64,000 bases of DNA, taken from contig NC_046680.1 of NCBI RefSeq assembly GCF_009870125.1, forward strand, positions 8,122,001 to 8,186,000. The letters are read 5' to 3'. Below the pieces are notes generated by a model, which did no database searches, had not been told where the DNA came from, and saw nothing but the letters and a program-made list of their open reading frames with translations. Source of the DNA: Drosophila pseudoobscura (Eukaryota; Arthropoda; Insecta; Diptera; Drosophilidae). Of this stretch, positions 24,516-35,227 are shown piece by piece (the stretch's first letter is position 1; the number at the start of each line of letters is the position of its first letter). Both the position numbers and the translations under genes were made by a program.

Positions 24516-25188
24516 ATGTGGAGTGTTTGGGTTACCATATTACTAACAATGCTCTCCTGGACAATTCCTCCCCTCAAGGCAGCCAAGTGCAAGGCAGCGC
24601 CCAAGTCTGTTCAGGTAAGTATTTGGGGGAAACCCCCAGAAGCCAATAACTACATGAGTGCAAACCCCACAGAACGTACAGATCTGTTGTCCCGCTCCCA
24701 TGCCCAACTGGGGCGTCTACAACAGTGAGTGCCGCGACTCCGGACAGCAGCCAAGCGTGAGTACCCGATAGACATCGCATCGCACTAGACTCATGCTCAC
24801 CCGCTCTTCTGCCATCCCCCAGTGCCGCCTGGCCTGCATATTCAATGCTAGCGCGGCCTTGCAAGGCTTCCGACTGAGGCTCCCCCGTGTGCGACCCATG
24901 CTGGAGCGAGCCTTCAGCCACCACCCCACCATCGATGCCTACGCCGCGAACTTTGGCAACTGCTCCTCGTTGGTGTACAGCAAGTACCAGGAGCTGACCG
25001 GAGTGAGTCGCCAGAGCGATGCCTGCGACAGACACGCCCTCTTCTACAGTCTGTGCGCCTACTTCCGGCTGATGCAACACTGTCCCCCAGGGCTGTGGCA
25101 GCGCAACAATAAGATGTGCCAGGAGGCACGCTCTTACACGAGGAACTGCTTCTGGCCGGCATTCAAAAGATTCATGAACAACACCTGA
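24516..25188 (+). CDS. Plus-C odorant-binding protein 5 of 5
   Basis: Exons 24516-24614, 24673-24756 and 24823-25188 encode 182 residues. The signal peptide MWSVWVTILLTMLSWTIPPLKA is followed by 12 cysteines: KC, ICC, EC, CRLAC, NC, AC, LC, HC, MC, NC. The exon structure equals that of OBPs 2 and 3, but it is on the opposite strand, so the cluster includes an inversion. AATAAA overlaps the stop region (25189-25194). The gene ends about 20 bp from the end of the convergent DM4/12 gene. Confidence 0.87.
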
Positions 25189-25209
25189 ATAAAGTCGCGG
25201 ACAGTGAAC

Positions 25210-26283
25210 TTAGTGGATAGTGCTTTTATTTCCCATCGAGCGGAGTATGGGTTGCGTGATCAGGTCGAGAATACTCTGCTTGCACTCCCTCCTGTAGCCC
25301 TCGCAGCTGCCCCTCTGTCCACCCAGCTCGGCGATATAGTAGCGGTTCGGCAGCGACTCGTAGCGAGAGCTGGTGGGACTGAACATGACGTGGACCAAGC
25401 TGCCCAGCACTCCGTTATGGTTTCCCAGTTGGTAGCTGTTCGCCTCGCAGATCAGCCGCAGAAGGCACTGATCGCCGGAACCGAATCCGTGCCTGGAATC
25501 ACTTTGAATCAGTCTCGGATCTCGTTTGGAGTTTCTCTGGCAGATTACTTACTGTTCGAAGCGGTGGCTGAGTATCTCGTAGAACTTTGAGCGCGAGAGG
25601 AGAGATCTTTCGTGGCGATGTCTGGGCACTGGATCGCCATCACCGTCCAGCGGAAATCCCTCAAAGAAGTCCTTGTAGTCGCCATCACCTTCGTCCTTTG
25701 GTGGCGGGGGTTTCGGCTTGTGTTTGTGCTTACGCTTGTGCTTATGCTTTGGTGGCTTCAGGACAGCTCCTCCTCCGCCACTAGCAGGCTGGTGTAGAGG
25801 CTTCTTCTTCTTTTTCTTGTGATGCGAAGGCTTGTGCATGTGTCCGGAATGAGAGTTATCGTGGTAGTCCTCATAGTAATCACCAAAGTCACCTCCGGGC
25901 CCGTGGTGTCCATAGAGTCCATCGTAGTCACTCAAAGAATAATTACCATTTGTCCCATTGCCATGTCTCTAAGGGGGAAACAAAATTGGAATGAAACCGC
26001 CATGTGAATCTTATGTAATCTTACCAGAAAGGGCGGCTTGTCTGTCCAAGTTTTTGGCAGGTGATAGCTAACCTCAAAGTTGTACGACAGAAAGACCTTG
26101 TTGTGCAACTCCAGGGGAATAGCAATGGCCACAAAGAGCTGCCAAATCGGATAATGAGAAACGGGGAAGCTTCGAACCGGATTTACAGGCATAACTCACC
26201 GAAGACCCACCCCCAGTATTCCAAACGAAATGAGACTGAATCTCATGGAGTGAGCACAAAATCAAAAGGACTGCCCAGTCCAT
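25210..26283 (-). CDS. DM4/12-family secreted protein, Lys/His-rich
   Basis: Four exons (26200-26283, 26025-26138, 25553-25968, 25210-25492) encode 298 residues. The signal-like start MDWAVLLILCSL precedes an IPLELHNKVFLSYNFE block typical of the family. A long low-complexity segment follows with HKKKKKK and KHKHKRKHKHKPK runs. The C-terminal DM4/12 domain has QCLLRLICEAN, LGSLVHVMF, YYIAE, SCEGYRRECKQSILDLI. The function of this insect family is unknown. The basic segment could bind metals, nucleic acid or acidic matrix. It is the left-most of three tandem paralogues that share intron positions. Confidence 0.85.
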
Positions 26284-26516
26284 CGTTACCTCTACGACGC
26301 TCTGGACAGCAACAGGTGTCTCATCGAACTGAGCCGCAATACCACAACGACTGAGGAATAAACCTTTCTTCTTTCTTCACTTTAAAAGTGATAATCCAAT
26401 TATGAGCTGGTAAAGAACCTTTGGCTTTTTGTTTCTGGCAGCGAAAGTTGCTAATTGAAAAGCGAGAAATACGAATCAGGTCAAACGGTTTGGATCTGCT
26501 TGTATATTTTTTTGTT

Positions 26517-27566
26517 CTACATGTGATGGCCATCAATGCGTTTCAGAATCTCTTCAAAGGGCTCCGATATCAGTTCCAGAACACTCTCCCCGCAGTCCAG
26601 ATGGTAGTAGTGGCAGTTCTCATGCCATCCATCGTGCTCCGCCTGGTAGTAGCGCAGGGGCAGCTGCTCTGACTCTGAAGTGCTGGGACTGCAATGTTAC
26701 AGATTCAACTAGATATCTTCACAAGTGACCTTCATCTTACCTAAATAGAACATGTAGTAGGCTGCCCAAAACGCCATTCAGTTCGTTCAGCTCCGCAGCA
26801 CTCGTCTCACAGATCAAGCGTAGCAGACAGGCCTCGCCTTGAAAGCCGCTTCTAAAAGTGGATCTTGGCTCAAGCTGAAATAAATCTTCTGAAAGCTTAG
26901 CTTACCTCTGGAGTTTATCTATAAATATGCGATAGATGTTGGAACGTGTAATCAGAGCGCGACTTTTACGTTGATGGATGGGAGCCTCAGTGGGATCGTC
27001 CTCCACTTCCTCCTGATCCTCCTCATTGGTGCAGTTCTGGCAGTCACTTTTTATTTTACGAGAAGACTCCACCTCCACCTCTGCCTCTCCTTCCACCTGT
27101 GGCTCCAGCTCTTCTGACTCAATGGGACCGTTTTGCTACAATAGAAGCAAGTTCCATTATCATTCTGTTTGTCTGTTTGCCCTAAAGCCAAGAGCTGTTA
27201 ATTGGGGCACAAAAAGTGTGCTAATGTGTCAGCAAATGCGGCATTTTATAGTCTCAAACAAACGCATAATGCACTCACAAATATCGTAAATTTCCCCCAG
27301 TTAGCGGGTAAATTGTAGTTGGCCTCAAAGTTGTAGGACACAAAAACGTTGCGATGCGGCAGCTCCAGGGGTACAGCCAGCGCCGCAAAGATCTAAGGGT
27401 GAAGAACATCCATTTGAGACCATTAATACCACCTATTCATGGATGTACTCACTCCATGGGTACTGGCCGTTGTGAAGGCCACATGCGTGTCGGCTAAATC
27501 CAAGACAGTCACAAGCAGGGAAACCATCCCCAGAAGAGCCCGGGCTCGCATTGAAAGCATTTTCAT
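26517..27566 (-). CDS. DM4/12-family secreted protein, acidic insert
   Basis: Five exons (27453-27566, 27279-27392, 26906-27135, 26741-26851, 26517-26688) encode 246 residues. The start MKMLSMRARALLGMVSLLVTVL is a signal peptide. IFAALAVPLELPHRNVFVSYNFE is the conserved N-terminal block and ACLLRLICETSAAELN ... LGSLLHVLF ... RYYQAEHDG the DM4/12 core. The central segment is acidic (ESEELEPQVEGEAEVEVE), unlike the basic segment of the left neighbour. An extra intron splits the DM4/12 domain, shared with the right neighbour and absent from the left one. Confidence 0.85.
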
Positions 27567-27741
27567 TTACGGGAAACGCACGATAGACCTCCACGGTGTT
27601 CAGTCAGCAACTGAACCGACAATTGGCGCTGGGTACTGCACAGCAATTGCTTTGCACCGCGGAGAGAGTGTCCGCTAATTGGATAAGTAAGCCCCCCACC
27701 CAGACAGAGAGAGAGAGAGACTATTCAGATGGAAGTCAAGT

Positions 27742-28697
27742 TTATTTTCTTCTACGCCCACTTACAATATCGCTCAGCGTCTGCTCCACGGGCACGGAGA
27801 TCAGGTCCAAGATGTTCGCCTCACAAATGGAGGTGTAGCTGGAGCATTCCTGATGATGTCGACCATCCCACTCGGCCTGGTAAAACTCATCGGGAAGATG
27901 TTCATCCTTAGAACTGCTTGGACTGCAACAAGACAAGGGATAATTGAGTATGGTTTTAAGATTCATTGGGCTTTCAGCCTTACGTGAATATGATGTGGAT
28001 TAGGCTGCCCAAGAAGCCGTTGACTTCGCCCAACTGCGAGGCATTCGTCTCGCATATCATACGCAGCAGACAGGCCTGGGCAGGGTAACCCGACCTGGGG
28101 AGGGATAGCGATAGCGATCACGATTAGCATTAGAAATATCACAAGATGCTACTGTTCGCACCTTTTCAGCTTGTCCCTTATCATTGAGTAGAATATGGAG
28201 CGACTCATCAACGACAAGGAACGTTTTTCACGTGACGTTGATGTTGATTCCGATTCCGTTGTTGAGTTGCTGCTGGTGTTGCTTTTGGTTTCCCCATCCT
28301 GATCCCTCCGCTCAGTGCAGTTTTGGCAATGCCTGCCGTTGTCCCCACGCCCCGAGGTGGGATATGTCAGATAGGAGTCCTGATAGTCGCCCATCTAGTA
28401 ATAGAGTTGGTACATTTTAAACAAAAGACTCACGACACGAACCAGCACTGCCAATACTCACCAGAATAGGCGGATACTTGTAGACATGCTCTGGCTGGTA
28501 GTAATTGAACTCGTAATTGTACGACAAGAACACATTCCGATGCGGCAAGCCTATGGGCAGCGATATAGCCATAAATATCTGCGAAACGGTAACCGATTTA
28601 TTAACACAAAAAAAAAACACATGAATTGAGGCTAGATTACCCCATACTCAGAGTTTGTGGTGAATAATAGAGCAGAGCTCACTAATTTCCAGTGCAT
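27742..28697 (-). CDS. DM4/12-family secreted protein, Ser/Thr-rich insert
   Basis: Five exons (28641-28697, 28462-28578, 28162-28394, 27984-28094, 27742-27922) encode 232 residues. The first exon is only 19 codons (MHWKLVSSALLFTTNSEYG) and aligns with the first-exon ends of the two neighbours, which is why I chose it. IFMAISLPIGLPHRNVFLSYNYE and ACLLRMICETNASQL ... LGSLIHIIF ... FYQAEWDG identify the family. The middle has a Ser/Thr-rich run (SNTSSNSTTESESTSTS), likely glycosylated or disordered, followed by a basic REKRSL that resembles a furin site. Exon phases match the central paralogue exactly. Confidence 0.83.
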
Positions 28698-28857
28698 TAT
28701 GGACCACACCAGACACTGCCATTGTGGAAAGTTCAAAGATCTTTTCATAGCATCCGACATCCAATGGCATCTCATGTTCGATGCTCGACTCTTCAACTTC
28801 TAAATTCGACTGGCAGGCCGCGGTGGCCAGAAGCAGCCAAGAAAGGTGCGTGGCCAA
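28648..28857 (-). CDS. Possible small secreted ORF overlapping the first exon of the DM4/12 gene
   Basis: A 69-codon frame begins with a good signal peptide (MATHLSWLLLATAACQSN) and overlaps, in another frame, the 19-codon first exon of the right-most DM4/12 gene. It could be a real short gene, a relic first exon of a neighbouring paralogue, or chance. I see no homologue. Confidence 0.25.
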   Translation of the reverse strand: MATHLSWLLLATAACQSNLEVEESSIEHEMPLDVGCYEKIFELSTMAVSGVVHNALEISELCSIIHHKL

Positions 28858-28979
28858 GAAGCTGTTAATTAAAATCCAGATAGGGAATTTGGGTCACCCC
28901 GAATTGGTTTAATTCAGTTCAAACTGTAACCGAACAATCGGACATCCAGTTTACAATCTTTAATTTCTTATGATTACAA

Positions 28980-29500
28980 TATTCAATTAGTATATCCCAA
29001 CTCCCTTCGGATTATGTCTAAGTCAGGATCATCCGACGTAGGCGAGCACATACTTTTGGGTCTGCCAACGGGAAACCCTCTCGGAGCGTGATTCTAAAAA
29101 TATCTTTCGCTTTAATTGGTTAGCATTCAGATGTTTTATCTGCTAATAACTACTGTCTTGCTCACGTGTATACGATATACACTCCGCTGCCCAAAATTCC
29201 ATTGAATCGGCGAAGCAGTTGGGCATTTATCTGGCACATGTTTGGGGAAACCTGCCAGAAATTAAAGCTATACCAGATTACTCTTTATAAAACGCAGAAT
29301 TATTTCAATTTTCGACCAAAATAAAGAAAAGTGCCAATGAATTTGATTTTACATATTTGAATTCGTGCATTAAAACTTATAGCTCAATGTCCCTGAGGGA
29401 TAGAAATCGAACAAAATACAAATTTGTATGGGGTGATAGCGTTCCCAATTGAGCAGAGCCAGCAACCAAGCTAAATTCTCCAAAATATGGTGGAGAAACG
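28980..29500 (-). pseudogene. Possible fourth, decayed DM4/12-like gene
   Basis: On the minus strand, an exon at about 29174-29252 after a TTCTGGCAG acceptor reads CQINAQLLRRFNGILGSGVY. This fits the DM4/12 core (CE-x-N-x-QL-x3-NG-x-LGS). A splice-like junction leads to a short second exon ending near 29020. A further upstream frame (about 29460-29320) contains ENLAWLLALLNWERYHPIQ. I cannot build a full gene with a signal peptide and all family cysteines, so it looks like a remnant or a very divergent member. It lies next to the three intact paralogues on the same strand. Confidence 0.4.
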
Positions 29501-29649
29501 GGGAGCAGACACAACACATCACTCCTATATAGTTGCAAATAATTATTTATTCCAATGCGTTCCGCTCACATATGACTATACTCCTATTCTATAATAATTG
29601 TTTGTGAGGTGAGTGGCAGAATCTCGAGTTCACCCACGGCGGGTTCCTG

Positions 29650-31688
29650 CTATCTGTTGTTTCGGAGCTTGCGCTCCTTCCACGTGACGAACTTGGAGTT
29701 GGCAGTGCGCAACAGCTGGTTCATGTGCTGAGTGAGTGAGGAACGCAGCGGCGAGAGCTCATGCATAGCACGATTCTGTGGAAAAGGCAAGGGAGCACGT
29801 CACAGATGGTTCGATTGACCCTGAGCAATGAAAAGCCTACCTCAAATGGAACCAGTTTGGCCATTTTGAAACGTTGTAAGGTGTCATGCATGCGCTGGAG
29901 CTTCGCCTCCAGCTCTTCGGTGGTGGGTGGAAAACAGTTCCAGAAATGTTTCAACAGCTCCGACAGTGAAAGATACAAGTGGCGCAATTCGCGCTGAAAG
30001 TCACTAGGAACCAGCTCTGTGCAAAAGATACAATCAATAATTACATGAACCCAAAATCATATCAATCGAAAATTCACTGGAACTTACGTCCTGCCGACTG
30101 CTCTTGAAAGCCGCGCATTAAGGTACCGCCTGGACTTAGCTCTCCGAGAGCATTTACGGCGGCCTTGGGGCAGATGACACCGCGCTGCACACTGCGATTC
30201 AGCCAGGACTCCGAATTGCGCACTAGTTTGTACTGCACATCCTCCAGGCTAAACTTTTCGCTATGGTTTTCATACATGCCATGCTGAACGGGTCCGTTGA
30301 GGTAGCGCTCCACCTTGGAGAGCTCAAACTGCTTAGGCTGGCCCCCGTCTCCATTGGATGAATCCTCGTTGACTTCCGTTAGAGGATCGCCCAGGTCTTC
30401 GTAGTGAATCTTTTCAATCAATCGCTGTTTCTTCGTATTTGGCTCATCGGGTTCCACTGTATCGGTGGGTTGTGACTTTGTGGCTGTGGCTGTCGCTGTG
30501 GCCTTTCCATTGAGGCCGTTCGTGTATGCAGATTGTGATACTGGTCCGGTGGCATTGTTGGTGCCGTTGGTCATGGAAGAGGGTCCTGAATTTACATTGG
30601 CACAAGTCTTGAGTACCATGATGGAATGCTGGTTGAACCTTTTGATCATGTTCTGGTGAACAATGTTGCCGCTATTGACGACATTGCGATCGCCGGGCAC
30701 GCTGCCAAAGCCCTCCTCCAGGGGAACATCTTCAAATTTCTTCAGATCCAGAAAGGGATCCCCAGCTCCCTTCTGCACCGCCGCCTTGAGAGCCTGATCA
30801 TCGATCTTGCCGCATTCGGTGAATATGTCTTTTGTGCCAGCTGTAAGGCGATCGCGATGAAAGTAATGAGATTGGAAGAACTTAGTCCAGAACTCCGACT
30901 CGGGCAGCTTGTTGGGCACGTTCTCCGTGTGCTTGCGCTTGACGGCGGGATATGTCTTAAAAATGCAGTGTATAACATCGGCAGTAAGGTTGTACTTCAG
31001 GCCGTTGCATCCATCCGTTTGTGGCTTGATGTCAGCCAGAAAAGCGCCAGAAACACCTACAGGAGGAACCCAACAATCGTGAGGAATGACGATATTTAAG
31101 AATAAGGGCGTGCCTGGTCACTCACCGATTTCCTGAGATTTGCCCATCTTTTTGAGTGCATGGTCTTTGGCATGCGTGGACCAAAACTCATCGCTGGTAA
31201 GGACTTTTGTAATGACCAAATCTTTGTATAGCTGAAGCAAGTTGGGATTCTCCATGAGGACGCGGTTCTTGTCCTCTAGATCTTTGTCTACCTTGCGCTT
31301 GAAGTTGGGCAACAGTTGCTGGAGCAGCTCCTTGACCTTATCGCGATCGGCCAACATTGCCGGCATGCCCTGGCGATTGACAAAATGAAAAGTCGATGTG
31401 TTGCCATCGTGGAGCACCACCTGTAGCTGCACCTTGGGCTTGCCTTCGGGCGAAATTTTCTGTGCTGCACGGGTGAGAGGGAGAACGGCAGAGTTTAGTT
31501 TCTCTGCCATCAAACGCGATCTGGTCGAGCATACTTTTAATGTCAGCATAGCGGTGGGACACGGTCACCGTGTCTCGGTGCTCGGCCATCCACGCCAGAC
31601 GTTCGTTCATCACGTACAGGGTCCCATCACCCTTCTTATACCGCACCTCGCCCATCTGCAGCAACACATCCTCGCTGCTCGTTGTCAT
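29650..31688 (-). CDS. Tfb1: TFIIH core subunit p62 (Tfb1/GTF2H1)
   Basis: Five exons (31535-31688, 31126-31464, 30088-31056, 29841-30016, 29650-29775) encode 587 residues, close to the known length in flies and human. The N-terminal PH-like domain begins [22 protein letters not shown] and continues through [17 protein letters not shown]. Two BSD domains follow, with [17 protein letters not shown] and [19 protein letters not shown]. The C-terminal part is helical ([18 protein letters not shown]). As part of the TFIIH core with XPB, XPD, p52, p44 and p34 it works in RNA polymerase II promoter opening and nucleotide-excision repair in the nucleus. The gene ends near the polyadenylation-like AATAAATAATT (minus strand, about 29550). 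A 120-bp dispersed repeat lies 300 bp upstream. Confidence 0.95.
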
Positions 31689-31989
31689 TATGTCTGCTCA
31701 GTGCGCAGCGATTTCACATAAGAAAACACTTAAGCCGACGACAAGACAAGACCGCAACCTGAAATTGCAGGAACGCGTATTTTATCATCACTGAATGTGT
31801 TAAAAAGCATTTTCACAGGTGCCTCAGCCTGTGAACTGCTCCCAGCGGCAATTTCGCCGTCTAAGCAGCCGCAAAAACAAAAATAATTGCAAAGTTCCAA
31901 TGGAAAATTGCGTTTTAAATACTTGACTTTTCCTGCTACGGCGATTTCTTTGATTGTTTTTGCCTCAACTTTGGTTATGATGAAAAAAC

Positions 31990-32110
31990 GGATTTAGCCC
32001 ACTTAAGCCCCCCACATTTAAACAGCTCAGAGACTTGAGGTAAATGGCGGAAAATATTAACGATTGTAATATCTTCTTGTAGATTCATGCCATCTTTCCT
32101 CTGAACTTAA
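31990..32110 (+). repeat. 120-bp dispersed repeat upstream of Tfb1 (copy 1)
   Basis: The segment TTAGCCCACTT-AGCCCCC ... GGTAAATGGCG-AAAATATTAACG ... ATGCCATCTTTC recurs at about 61205-61345, upstream of Shark, in the same orientation and with only scattered differences. It carries no coding frame. Both copies lie about 150-300 bp upstream of a minus-strand housekeeping gene. Confidence 0.8.
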
Positions 32111-32328
32111 AAATTATTCAACCTTAATTTTTTTCGATGAAAAATTAAAAAACCCCTTGGCTCACAATGGGTTAATCGTTCATGATTATAAAATAAAGTT
32201 CAAACAAGAAATGTAAAAGCAAAAAACGTAATTTATGTCAAATGAAACGTAAGTGTGTTTTTACAACGTTACGTCATTATTGCTGGCCAAACGGTATCTC
32301 CTGTATGGGCATTGGTATACCCTATTAT

Positions 32329-33092
32329 TATACCCGATACTCAAAATGTGTGTAACGTCCAGAAGGAAGCGTTTCCGACCACATAAAGTATATATATTCT
32401 TGATCAGCATCGATAGCCGAGTCGATTGAGCCATGTCTGTATGTCCGTCCGTCCGTCTGTCCGTCGGTCTGTCCCTATCAGAGCTAGAGCACCGACATTT
32501 TATAAACGGACTTCTGTGATATGTCACTGTTACAAGTGTATTTCAAAACTTCGCCCCGCTCACTTCCGCCCCCACAAAGGACGAAAATCTGTGGCACACA
32601 CAATTTTAAAGATACGACAAAGATACGCAGAATCGTATAATATGACCATATCATTTCTAACTCTCTAACACACGTATCATAACCGGCTTTGCTTAGCGCA
32701 AAACATTAGCGCCTTGATTTTCAAACCTATAAGAGCTAGAGCAACCAAATTTATCCACTTTCCTATGATATCGAACCTGCACAAGTTGGCATCCACAAAT
32801 CTAAGAGACTATTAGACCTGACTGTAAAGCTCTCACTGATACAAAACTATTTGTAATTTTTCACTGCAGAACTATTTATGTTTTCTCACTGTAGAGAGCT
32901 CACTGCAACAAGTGTTTTTCAAAATTTCGCCCCACCCCCTTCCACACACACAAAAGACGAAAATCTGTGGCAACCACAATTTTAAAGATAAGAGAAAATT
33001 AAAAACGCACAATCATAGAGAATGGCCATATCTACAAGATTGCCGAATCTTGCCGAATCCGAATCAGATCGGATTATTATTATATCCAAAAA
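32329..33092 (-). mobile_element. Interspersed element with TATACCCGATACT end (copy 2, shortened)
   Basis: This is an inverted, diverged copy of the element at 2.8-3.9 kb. The terminal TATACCCGATACT is at 32329-32341, followed by the GGTCGGAAACG-type block in reverse complement, a short CCGTCCGT array (about 32445-32470) and the CCCCCACAAAGGACGAAAATCTG block (twice in variant form). The sequence fades around 33092, where copy 1 still has about 150 bp to its other end. That end is therefore missing or too diverged to see. Confidence 0.7.
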
Positions 33093-35000
33093 TAATAGAT
33101 CAATGCGTTATGGAATACAGGAAAATTGACGAAAGAGAATTGATGGAATGCTTTCATTGGTTTATTATGTTCAATAATTTCTTCATAGATTTGGTAGTTC
33201 TTCCTGAGACTATATTTAGCATCGTTTGTTAAGCCCGAGTGGTCCGCGAACATCACATCTCTTATCTCCAAACTATTATTTTAAAGGAAATTTGTACCTT
33301 TTTATCATCAAAACGCAATCAAAAATCCTATTTTAACGGCTTTAATCGAACAGAAATAAAACATTTCCGTAGTACTTTTCGTATGAATTTGATTGTAAGT
33401 GGAGAAATTTGAAACTGGTTCGTTGTAACAAATTCTATATAATTATAGAACTTATAGTATATTTCATCTGTAAAAACTACGTAGTGACGAACTGTTGTCC
33501 AATCTCTGCCGCTTTATCCATAGGCAATGCTGCAAAAAAAAACACTGAAAGAGCGCCGTACCCCGTTCATCCAATCCCATTGAATAAATACACAATTTTA
33601 TCATATGTGGTTTTGTAGTTTTGAGTTTAGTGTTTTCTGGTTTCAGTCTTGCGTTTTACAATTTATATTTTCTTGCTTTCGAATCAGACACTTGTGGTCG
33701 TCAACAGGCCCCCAGCTTTTGTTAAAAGTTTAATGCTATTGAAATTAACAATTCCCGTCCCTTGAGGAATGCGAGCTAGTCTCGTGGAGCGCTCAAGGCA
33801 ATGCCCCAATAATTGGCGTGCCCACAAGTTTGGCCACCATATTGTCACTTCGCGCCTGTGGATTCTGCACAAGTGTCTGGTTTTCAAGGATTGTGGAACT
33901 GGGAGAGTCGGTGCCGGCCGGAGATACGCGGTAACGACGAGACCCAGTTCGCGTGTGTGTGTGAATGGGAATGACGTGCCTAAATGCTTGCCGCGGGATC
34001 ACAGGGGTTAGAGCCCAGAACCCGTAATCCCGAATTTGGCAATTTGGCGTGCCAACCGCACGAATGGCGAATCGGGAGCCATCGTAGTGCGATGTACAAA
34101 GTTGATCATATTCTGACAATGTCAAAAAATTGATTTGGTTTCAAATTTCCGGAGAAATTTGTGGTTTTGCCCAGATCGTGCCCGCTGTAAGCTCCTGTCG
34201 CACCAGAAGCATCGCCTTTGGCAACAACCACATACCAGACGCAGCCGAGGCCACGTTCAGCACGGAGTTGCTGCCCTGGGCTAGCGACAGCCACGTGCAA
34301 AAGGATCTAAGCGAGCATTCACAGGGCGGGGGGTTTTTTGCCACCTTCACCAAGGACCAAGCACAGACCCAAAGCAACGCAAACAACGGCTAAAACGGTG
34401 ACCACTGCAGTGTGGTGAATACATTGGTCACCATTTGCGCCACGTATACGTTACATCTTCGCTGACAGGCACAAGGTCAAGGCGGCGGTTGTTGAGCTCT
34501 ACCAGAGGGGGACAAGATCGGATCGCGCAACATCTATTCGGGGCTTCGGTCGCGTTACAATTGCAGAGCTAAAGCCAGGTGTAGATGCTCAGGGCTTTCG
34601 CCTTGGACATCCAACCAGCGTTTGGCCATGAATTACATCTGCGATTCAAAGCTTCCAAACTCCAGACGAAATGCGGGATCCTCTCCCATCCTCCCCTGGC
34701 AGCGCTCGGTAGTTGTTCTAGTTTGTGGTTTAAAAACGAGTGTTCGAAATAAATTTCGAGAGTTCAAGAGTTGGCGTTCGGCGCCAAAATAGCCGCAGGG
34801 CAGCGTGAAAGTGAAAGGTCAGCGCCATCCATGATTGGGAAAAGCCCTAGAAGGAATTGCAGTGGCCACCAGTTGTCGGCCGCAATCGCTAAAGGAGTCA
34901 ACCCCTCACAAAAATAGCGGAATTGTTTAGAGAGAGGGAGAGAAGCTTTCCTCTGCTTACCGGCACGCCGTTTGATTGAGAGTGTGTGTGTGTGTTTGTG
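33093..35000. other. Intergenic, downstream of Arc1; patches of coding-like sequence
   Basis: Part may be the long 3' UTR of Arc1 (minus strand). Around 34130-34390 and 34440-34625 there are open stretches with coding-like composition on the plus strand, for example FADRHKVKAAVVELYQRGT. They do not join into a gene and match nothing I know. A GT microsatellite is at about 34980-35005. Confidence 0.35.
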
Positions 35001-35227
35001 TATGTGTGATAGTGAAAGAGTTGAATTGGTAAAGAGCTTTCTCTACTTTTGAAACTTCTTTTCCTTCGCTATCACCGATGTAGGGCCATGATGGCACTCT
35101 CAGAGCGCAGGGCGGCCAGCGAGGCGGTGAAAAGTTCTCTGGTGTGCGGGGGTGGGGGCGGAATGCTGCTGCCGGTGATGATGTTCATGCCGTCGTCGCC
35201 CCCACAAAAATGCATGTGTTGCTTGGC

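Noticed and set aside
34765-34795. GGCGCC-containing string resembling an LTR-element primer-binding site
   Set aside because: No flanking pair of long terminal repeats or gag/pol sequence was seen nearby, so an LTR fossil is not supported.
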